From Solanum dulcamara (taxonomy: Eukaryota > Streptophyta > Magnoliopsida > Solanales > Solanaceae): a stretch of DNA of 64,000 nucleotides. The position numbers were made by a program, and so were the translations under genes. Each line of letters begins with the position of its first letter. Positions within the stretch are counted from its first letter, which is position 1. Below the pieces are notes generated by a model. It was not told where the DNA came from, ran no database searches, and was given only the letters and a program-made list of their open reading frames with translations. The stretch spans positions 48,183,097 to 48,247,096 of the forward strand of contig NC_077242.1 in assembly GCF_947179165.1 (NCBI RefSeq). Reading direction: 5' to 3'. Shown here piece by piece: positions 55,521 through 64,000 of the stretch.

Positions 55521-58500
55521 AAATGAGTCTTATAGCCAAGGTCGTGTTGTGGAATCTTCGACCTTGTGTATTACTTCTTGCTTTCTTAGATGACATAAAC
55601 TGGTACCCTTACCTTTTGGGTTTTGCTTTTTGCCCATTAGAGTTGGCTACCGAATGGTGCTAAAGTTCCCTCACACAATAACCTTCTTAGCCATTCTGTT
55701 CTTTGTCTATGTTTACTAGTATAGTGTTGTAGAACTTTGGCATACCAATGCGCCATTTGTTAGTAACCAGCTACTCCTGTTCGTTTGGCTTAAGCCCCTT
55801 TTTCAACTCCCTTAACCCTACTTATAACACTCTAGGTACATAATCTCGTGTTGTTGCTTCATCGTTAGTTCGGATTCTTCCATGGTCCTTTTCCTAAGAT
55901 TTGGCTTCACTTTTTCTATAACACGATACATTGAAATTCTTGCAATAATGTGCGAAGGCACTCAACTTCGCCCAAGATTTACCTTAATATCGTCTTGCTA
56001 CTCTTTAGGTTCCGCCTTGCCCTCTCCTCTTCTATCTTACAACCGGTATCGAGGTAGATCTTTAGTTCAACCATGACCATGTCCTTTTTTGGTCATTTGA
56101 TTTAACTTCTCTTTGTATTTCTCTGTAATGTGTCCAAAATATCATAACCCTATTTTCCTCATGTACGCCTCCGCTTAGTCTTATATTGTATATATATTCA
56201 TAGGTTGCACAACTACTTTTATACAATTGGTATGAGGTAGATGCAGTCTTTTCATTTCCTAGTCCATCTTGCTTTACATATCACCTTCACACTAGAACTT
56301 TCTCGGGCTAATGCTATTCTGTCTTACCCCTTTTCTTTTTTTTCCCCTTTGGGTACTTCTTGGTATCCTCATTTCCTTACCGTAGGAGGTTTTCTATTCT
56401 TTCTCCTTGCTACTTGTATTTCATATCTCAGTGGCCAACAACTCTATTACCATATCTTAATCTTTACTCAAACATGGCCTTACTACCCTTTACAGAGTTC
56501 TTAGATCGCTCAGTCTTACCTTCTTAGTATATTCACCCCTTTTTTTTATACACCATCCATCAGGGTCTCTGCTAATAGTTCTTCGCATGGTCTCAGATAT
56601 CATGGCTTCTATCTATTTATTGCTGGCCTTTAGTCTTTGCTAACTCATGCCAGCATGGGATCTCACTTAAAATTTAAGCATTTCCGTTAACATGTGATAG
56701 TGTCAATTGACTTCATTTCACAGTTGTATTTCTCTTGTCCACTTCTCCTCTTTTGGGTGTACCCATGTCATCCTTTGTTTATTTTTAACTTTTCATACGC
56801 ATATGATTCTATTCCAACACATTTGATATACCGCACCATATCTACACCTTATGTTAGATCACTTATACTTTAGGTTGCCCCTGCAAGAACCCTTAATACA
56901 ACCATAGGGTGCTTAGAATTCTTGATAACTAGCACCCAATCTAGTCCAAGTATTGGTGCTCGAGTCATATAATTAATATAGTAGTTTATCCAGGGCCACA
57001 TTCCTTTCTTCCCCACCAGTGCTTAGCTAGCGCTCATAATTATTTCAACTTCTCCATTCGGAAGTACTTGTACTCCAGTGACCCGTGTTTCTAGCCCTGC
57101 TATATCACTATCTTCATTCCAGTGAATACCACTTGTTCCTCTTAGTGGACTCGCAACGCATCAATGGTTTTGTAGAGCTACCTCTCTCATCCTTGAGGGT
57201 TCTTTATATTTTCCACGGCGGAATCACATATCCACAATACTTCTTTATATCTCATAAGCTTTTATCCTTGTCTGGTACCTAAGGTTAACTTCCAATTCTC
57301 CTCAGTCTCATGTTAATTTTACTTTAATACTGGTCTTATCTTCTCGCCTTTTTATACTACACCTTCAGTTCGTAGCTATCTATTTCCTTTTTGTTCGATA
57401 CTCGTACTTAATTTATCACATCTATCTTGAGTGCTCCTTGTAGTAGTCCTTCTATTCTTCCAGTCTATGGCCATTTTTATGCCCGAGGAGTTTCATGTTA
57501 CCTCTATATCCCTTAGGAAAATCATTCCTTGGTATCACCGACCCTTCTACATCCTTCTAGTATGTTATCCAATATATGAAGCACATAATTCTGGACAGTC
57601 CATAAGTTCATGTCTTCCGTCCACAAGTTATTTGGTCGCTTAATAACCAATAAAAGGTTATCATAAAGCATCCTCCAACCATTACCAGAAGGAAAATTAA
57701 TATCCAATAAGCACCACAATACTGTTTAGTGCCCAACTCGTATAGTTTCCCTCTAGGTTTATTCTTGAGTCGTGAACAACTTATCTCGTTCACCACTAAT
57801 GGTTGAGGGTTCTGTACTTTCCTTACCAAAGTGGAACCTAATTGCTGGACACCTTGCCCTCGAACAGGAGTTCTTCTCCGACATAAAACTTCCTAAGTAA
57901 ACCTGGGTCCCCCTTACCAACAACACGGAGGGTACCTTTACAGCTTTAGCTCATCATAATAGGGGTACTTGATATCAACTTCCAAGCCGTATGATAAACT
58001 TATAGTTCATTTCCCCTTTTTATTCTAGAAAATTACTGTAGAGTTTCCTGTATACTCCTCACTATCCCAAACCTGCACTCAAGAAATACCAACAATGCCA
58101 TGCAAGGCCAACGTACATATACATCCATATCATATCATATCTACAATGCCTCATAGGGCTAATATATATATACGTTTATAGCATCTCATATCCCAGCCAC
58201 ACAGGGCTTCCTATATTAGGCCGAAACAAAAATGACAACTTGCCCCATATAGCCAGCAAAAACTTTACTTATCACTCCCTTATACCTGTGACCGATCAAT
58301 CCCCAGTTCGACCCGGTGACCTAGGAGGTAAAGTATGCTCCCTATTTCTATTTGGTTGCCATTTGCTTGTCTGTCCCTCGTCATATTCCTCTCTTGAATC
58401 TAAAAGACATTAATAGCCAGCTAATTCCTAGTTCCTCGACGACCAAGATAGAGGGTTTGAATATGTCGTAACACTTACCGTAGGAGCCGGCCTGACATAG

Positions 58501-58990
58501 TGCTCTGTCATAAGAACCGCTAGCGTGGCTTCCGAAACCACTTCCCTAGTCATCAACTGCTTTGAGGAACCTATCCTTGGGCATTCCGAGGGATCGGTCT
58601 CCATAACATAATCAGGGTCTTCAGAGGGATCAGTCTTAATCGAATAACTAGGGCTCTACCTGCTAGGTCCTAGTGCCTGAGGTTCTATATGTACCCTGGG
58701 GGCCTTCTTCGCATACCCTCTACTATCTAAAGCTTGTCTCTTCATTTTCCACCATAGCCTGTACCCACCTGCAATAAAAGAGGTCAAAAACAAGCTTCCT
58801 TTATAGGTATGGCCGCACACATAGTAGTCTGCTAAGGAGCAATTTTCCTGATAGATAGCTCTATAGCACGATCTAAGATAAGAAAGAAAGGTAACATCTT
58901 AAATGTCCTGTAGCCTCTTGTTTATAGATATGGTGCACAACAAATCGATAAACAAGACTCTACTAGACACAGTCTGTGGATATTCTAAGG
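55521..58990 (-). other. E3 internal block without recognisable gag or RT, shared with E2
   Basis: About 3.4 kb between leader and integrase end. Read on the minus strand it shares with E2 the stretches listed under 41859-44095, in the same order, but is about 1 kb longer. No zinc knuckle, protease triad or FxDD motif could be found in any frame. The plus-strand frames here are short and unrelated to known families. The part near 58990 is the leader (GACTGTGTCTAGTAGAGTC). Confidence 0.65.
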
Positions 58991-58997
58991 AAGGACC

Positions 58998-59009
58998 GCT
59001 CTGATACCA
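58998..59009 (-). other. Primer-binding site of E3, perfect
   Basis: On the minus strand TGGTATCAGAGC, four bases after the LTR end. This is the exact initiator tRNA-Met site common to plant LTR elements and the only unmutated one in the window. Confidence 0.9.
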
Positions 59010-59013
59010 CTTC

Positions 59014-59769
59014 TGTCATGACCCAATCCCCGTAGGCCATGCTGGGTGCCCGACTGGACACTCGCATATACCCCTGCAATCTATAAGTAAACATGTGCCC
59101 TATATGAGTTATAATGTATCAACAAGAACAATAACATATAAGCCGATGAGGCTATCGTAATATATAGGGTCGTCCCAGAATAAAATCCCGAACGAGCCGA
59201 CAAGGCGGCCATGACAAAAAGGACGTCCCTAAACATTCGCCTTATAGGCACCACTGCACATACATACATATACAATCCACATACACGTATACATAACCCA
59301 CATACATGTCCACCATCCTCTAACAGTAAGAACAGTAACATAAGGCAGGACAGGGCCCCCGCCATACCGTAAATAGATAAACATATACATCGAGGGTTAG
59401 TACCCAAAATCTAGGCTCCGGTATAATGGAGCGCTTCTAAACTGCTGAGTGCGACTCCTACGGTGGTTGATCCCCAAAATATGTATCTGTACCTACGGGC
59501 ATGAAATGCAGCCCCTTGAGAAAGGAGGGTCAGTATGACATGTGTACTAAGTATACAAAGCATAACTGGAAGCATATCTGAAATAAAGAGAGCCAGGGGA
59601 GATAAATACAATACTTAAGAAAACACTGTACATGTACCTTGTAAATCATAAAAATATGCATGCTTATATTATACAATATAGTCAGCCCTTTTAGGGACTC
59701 GGTGAATCATAATTGTAGGACCATCATAGGGTCCGGCGCCATCACCACCTTATCACATCACATCATCAT

Positions 59770-59820
<51 letters not shown>

Positions 59821-62472
59821 CGGCCCTCTAGTGAGGGACTTGGTGAGTCATTTATGTCATTGCATTATCATTTCCTCATATAGCATACCTGGACCTTTAG
59901 TGAGAGATTCGGTAAGTTGTTCATGTTATTGCATTATAATTTCCTCATATAGCATACCCGCCCCTTTAGTGAGGGACTCGGTGGATAATGCAGTAAACTA
60001 CGCACAATTAAGTACCGAGCCCGGGACTCGGTGATAGGAGAGTTATCGTATAAACGAGTAGAGTAGTGAGTAACCATATGCAATTTAAATCATTACCAAA
60101 GACTCAATGAAGTAATAAAGATGAATTGTCCTTTAAAAATCAGGACGATAGTCATATCAATCATCTCTCGAATATCACTATTGATCATATCAAAAGAGTC
60201 TTAGAAATCATAGGCATTTTAGATCGTATTTGCGACTCGATGGTATACTCAAAATGTGCTATCATTCAAAAACCAAGACAAGAGTCATATCAAGTACCTT
60301 TTGATTGCCACTATGGATTAGGTCCAAATGGAACTTTTGGAATCATATACCCGTATCAAGTCATCATAAAATATCTTTTTGAAATCAAGAAGTTTGTTAT
60401 CCTAGTGTCTTTAAGAAGAGGAACTTCCTTGGAATCGTATACACTTCATCTATTTGTTTCATAAAGATCATTCCAAAAAGAAAGGAAGATTAGTTTTACA
60501 TACCTACTACATCCCAATGTATAGAAAAACTTGAGAAGCAATAGCTCAATTATTGTAAGATTTTCAACATTAGAGGATAAGTAAGAAACACTTAGGAATG
60601 GAGTCACCTTCGAGATTGTATCATCTTTTACGTACATCTAGGAAATGCCAAAAGAAGAGAAATGATAGGCTTTATATACTCTCTACTTTCCCTCATGAAG
60701 TTATCATATACATATATGTCGAGGAACGTATGGCCCGATCCTTATATAGTAACATATACCGAGGAATGTTTGGCCCGATCCTTATATAGTAACATATACT
60801 ATACCTGGCCCATTAAGGGACTCGTTACCATAAACATCTCATCAAAACATCATAACTTATGTCAAGGACATATCAAGAGAAAAGAAGGGTAGCTTTACAT
60901 ATTTATGACAAAAACATGCCAAGAGAAAGAAGGTAGCTTCACATACCTCTTTAGGGATTAATTGTAACCCAACTTGCCTTGATATCTCCTTAACCTATTT
61001 AACATGAAAGTAATACTGAGATTAATAACCTTTCATTTTCCAATTTCCAACTCTACACCCAAGTATTCATAGGAACCATTTCCTTATCCCTTTCCCTAGA
61101 CTAGTTTATTACTAGTTCTGAAGTTACCGAAAATCGGGCAGCATCTCTACTATAACTTGCCCTATCCAACTGATAATCTTAGCATCCATATTACCATAAA
61201 TAACCAGAAGCTATATATACAATCAAATCACTTCAACATTACTCAATACAACTCCAAACACTAGCTCAAAACTACTATACCAAAATAGAGTTTTTTAGCC
61301 TTTATTTCATAAAACCTTTAACCATATGAAATAGAGGGTCATGTGTCTGAAATGAGAAGTACCCACACCCCTTTTAGAACACTTTACAGCCCTGAAACAT
61401 GCAATCCAACCAGCTGCAACCGCAGCCCCACAATCACAACACACTACTCGACTTCGATTTGACTATAACAACTTCAATTTAGTTTATTTCTAACGTCAAG
61501 CATCCTTATACAATTTTTCTACTTCCAACATCATTTAAGATATGTAATATATTGCATAACAATATCATAAACTCCAAATTGAAGGGAAAACCTTACCCGG
61601 CTCAAAACTCGCCTCGGAAGTTCCTTTAGCGCAACTAGAACTTTGTGGTTGTTTGATATCCTTTTGGTGCTGCCACAAACCATAAACTTACATTAATAAC
61701 ACCTTCATACCTTCTTGGTATACCCCATATAATTAATTCATGGAACGGAATCAGAGAACTTACTTTTTCTCCTCTCAAAACCGTAGCTCTTTCTTCTCTC
61801 TAGCTTAAGGTCCTCTTCTCTTTTTTTCTCTAATATTTTCTTGACTTTTGGAGATAAGAATGAAACTTATAGGATAAATATGACCATAAAAGTCATAAAT
61901 TATATACATAGGCCACTTTAGGATGTGACACATGTCAAGCCCCAAGTGGTGACACGTGTCAAGCCCTCATAAGGCCAATGCACCACCTCCACCACTTAGG
62001 GGCTTCCATGTGGCATGTGGGCGCCCACCCCCTTGCTCCATTTGCTGCTATTCCATATGGTACTCTCCCATGCTGCCATGTGTTGCTCTCATCTTCTCCT
62101 AGTGGGTTCGTAATCTCATCTTGCTTTATGAACCTATGTAATCCTTGCTACGTAAGCTTGGTAAATACTCAAGTAGTTTAAGTACGTAAGATTTCCAAGT
62201 TAGTTGCTTAAGTAAGTAAGTCGAGTCCTTTGACTCATTAATTGGTCTCCAACTCCTTTTGGATTCTTAGGACCCTATTTCTAATCTTCTCTATTATAGG
62301 GTATCTCATTCTCCCTTCTTTGGAGTTATTTGATGATGTCATGGATTATCCGGCTCACATGATGACTTCTAAGAAGCTTAAGAGCCTTTCAAGAAACTTA
62401 AGAATCTTGAGAAACTTAAGAAGCTTAAGAAACTTGAGAACCTTCCAAGGTACAAAAGTACGGGGTATAACA
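59014..62472 (-). mobile_element. E3 5' LTR
   Basis: Minus strand: starts TGTTATACCCCGTACTTTTG at 62472 and ends GGGGATTGGGTCATGACA at 59014. Longer than the 3' LTR mainly because of a (TA)n run (59775-59817) and ~45 extra bp near 60675-60720 (CTCTCTACTTTCCCTCATG). It has a G-box palindrome at 61950-61961, a donor-like GTAAG at 61763-61759, and tandem units near 59828-59990. Confidence 0.9.
59775..59817. repeat. (TA)n microsatellite in E3 5' LTR
   Basis: A TA run following CATCATCATCATA. The 3' LTR has only a few TA units at this place (near 51975), so the run expanded after insertion. Confidence 0.9.
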
Positions 62473-62477
62473 ATTAT
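62473..62477. repeat. Target-site duplication of E3, right (ATTAT)
   Basis: Matches 51212-51216 exactly. Confidence 0.85.
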
Positions 62478-64000
62478 TTTGTGAACAACATACTAGTTTA
62501 TGTCTTTAATGTTGAGATTTTGGGAGCCAAATAAGGACTAGTCCTTTTACGTCTTCACTATATTCAATCAAGATGTCTTTGATACGTGTAACTTTGAAAG
62601 TAAGATTTTTTTGCATAATTTCAATATTTATGTTGAGTATCTCCACGTTGCCACATGAAAGGAGGGTAGGCAAGGCATGGCTTGAAAAAGAACCAGCAAT
62701 ATTTGGACTATTGAAAGACAATTCACACACCTGAATGTGACTTTATATTTCTTTTTTATAATTTATTCATATATACAACAGTTTTTTCTTCTACAACGAT
62801 GGAATATAGTGATCAAATGTTTTCCACTGATTTTCCATTGTGGAATTAGCTCCTTTTATTCTTGACTGGTAACATTGACAATTGTCCTCTTTTCTAGAGA
62901 GATAAATATGTTTCAGTGGCTTGATTCATGATAGCTATATGACTCTTTCCGTCTAGAGCTAAAATAAATACACTTTTGTACACTATCTGAATTTCGTGAG
63001 GCACAACTTCAATTACACTCTTTTACTATTTGGAATTTTCTTTCCCTCCTAAAAGATCTATGTTATTTAAAATTACAAGAAGACCATGTCCTTCAGCTAT
63101 TACTTGCCTTGCTATAACTACTATCACAACAAGACCACGTCCTTCTATCGCTAACCATTTACAGCACAGGAGCTGAAAATAGTAGCAATTGGATTTTAGT
63201 TTGGAATCTATTGTTCTGTTGTCTATAAGACCTAACACAACAAAATGGACTTCTCTGAACTCTCCAAACATAGATTTTTAGCTTTAAATAGATAAATGAA
63301 AATTGTAATATTAATAGCACTAATTAATTGGCAAGACTCTTGACCACATACTCTTTTTGAGAATGTCTTGACCATATATACTCTACTTCACACCAAACAT
63401 AAAATACCAGTTTCTGTCGTTTTTGCAGAAGAACTTTAATGGAACTTTTTTTTCATAGCCTTCTCTTTTGAAACCAAAATAGTTTGCAAATCTCCTATAG
63501 CCATAGATTAATGCATGCAATGAGCAAGTTAAGTATATCCCACAGAAATCCCATCTATAAAATCATTCGAACATGTGAAAAAAAATACATAAATGATTTA
63601 GTGATTTTTTATTTTTTAGTTCTTTCTTTATGTATTAGTTTTAGGATTCAAGTAAACCAATTGCTTATTATATAAACAAGTAATTTTTTTTAGTAATAAA
63701 CAACTATTTAGACTATCTTAAGTTATAGTGTGTACTGTTTTGTGTAAGTACTTGCTCCAATCATTGGTAAGCTAAAAGAAATCATATTTCAGGAACTAGA
63801 ATCTTAATTATAAGTTAATTTATAATCTTTTATAATTCTTAGTGCCATGTAACCATAGAGTTCTATCCTATTGTGTGCATCTGATCGTAATAATTATTTT
63901 TTGCATCTTAATAATTTTTTGTTATTCTTTATCTTTTTAAACTATTTTTTATGTATTCCTAAAGGTTATGGCACCTAGTAAGCAATAGATGGAACTTGTT
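62478..64000. other. Unassigned AT-rich sequence, probably the CACTA interior
   Basis: This continues the sequence broken by E3 at 51216, so by nesting it belongs to the CACTA-like element or its target. No retroelement motif is seen. Two minus-strand open frames are 62730-62506 (74 codons, CELSFNSPNIAGSFSSHALP) and 63271-63026 (81 codons, with CCKWLAIEGRGLVVIVVIAR). Neither matches anything I know. The second overlaps a direct repeat, CAAGACCACGTCCTTC / AAGACCATGTCCTTC, at about 63082 and 63129. They could be exons but the evidence is weak. Confidence 0.3.

Larger units (their letters stand above)
51217..62472 (-). mobile_element. Long-LTR gypsy derivative E3
   Basis: An 11.3-kb minus-strand element of the same family as E2. 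The 5' LTR is 62472-59014, the primer-binding site 59009-58998, the internal region 58997-54616, and the 3' LTR 54615-51217. It is bounded by ATTAT duplications. The internal region has the family leader, a long block without gag or reverse transcriptase that I can recognise, and the C-terminal half of integrase with a chromodomain-like tail. Confidence 0.9.

Noticed and set aside
56241..56504. Phe/Leu-rich plus-strand frame that looks like a membrane protein
   Set aside because: Opposite strand of the AG-rich E3 internal block; hydrophobicity follows from the CT-rich composition.

Overview
The window looks like plant nuclear heterochromatin and is almost entirely nested LTR retrotransposons. 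I found no convincing host gene, tRNA, rRNA or CRISPR array. Frequent LTR ends of the type GGGTTGGGTCGTGACA, very AT-rich DNA and Ty3/gypsy chromovirus-like polyproteins suggest a dicot, probably a Solanaceae species (inference from recall, not tested). Every coding region is broken by stops and frameshifts. Many breaks look like C-to-T or G-to-A changes, as expected of old, methylated transposons.

Layout. 1-1252: two truncated LTR ends in tandem. 1253-26333: element A (+), a gypsy element whose body from 3210 to 12230 is a 4,047-bp tandem duplication; inside it a ~920-bp zinc-knuckle/protease module occurs five times (2+3). Its 3' LTR starts at 13310 and is split twice: by element E1 (-, 14183-23234, flanked by TATGT) and by a solo LTR (-, 23702-25785, flanked by AGTAG/AGTGG). 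26334-28145: gag-protease remnant (-) of another gypsy element. 28301-36328: element C (+), with LTRs, primer-binding site and a full but decayed gag-pol order. 36329-36801: a protease fragment (-). 36807-50498: element D (+), with a 5' LTR, gag and protease; its LTR is split by element E2 (+, 38800-48393, flanked by CTTTA). At 50499 a CACTA-like transposon end interrupts D, and element E3 (-, 51217-62472, flanked by ATTAT) sits inside that. The last 1.5 kb is probably the CACTA interior.

Relations. A, C and D have related LTRs (starting TGTAAGACC) rich in TGA(C/G)TCA sites. E2 and E3 belong to one long-LTR family (3.0-3.5 kb LTRs, starting TGTTATRCCCC). Its copies keep a perfect or near-perfect tRNA-Met primer site, a polypurine tract and only the 3' end of pol, plus a shared ~2 kb block with no recognisable gag, protease or reverse transcriptase. 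That block, the promoter-proximal hairpins/G-boxes and a conserved GTAAG splice-donor-like site in the LTRs are the least explained signals here.

Relative order from nesting: A before E1 and the solo LTR; D before E2 and the CACTA element; CACTA before E3. All homology statements come from reading the sequence by eye; percent identities were not computed.
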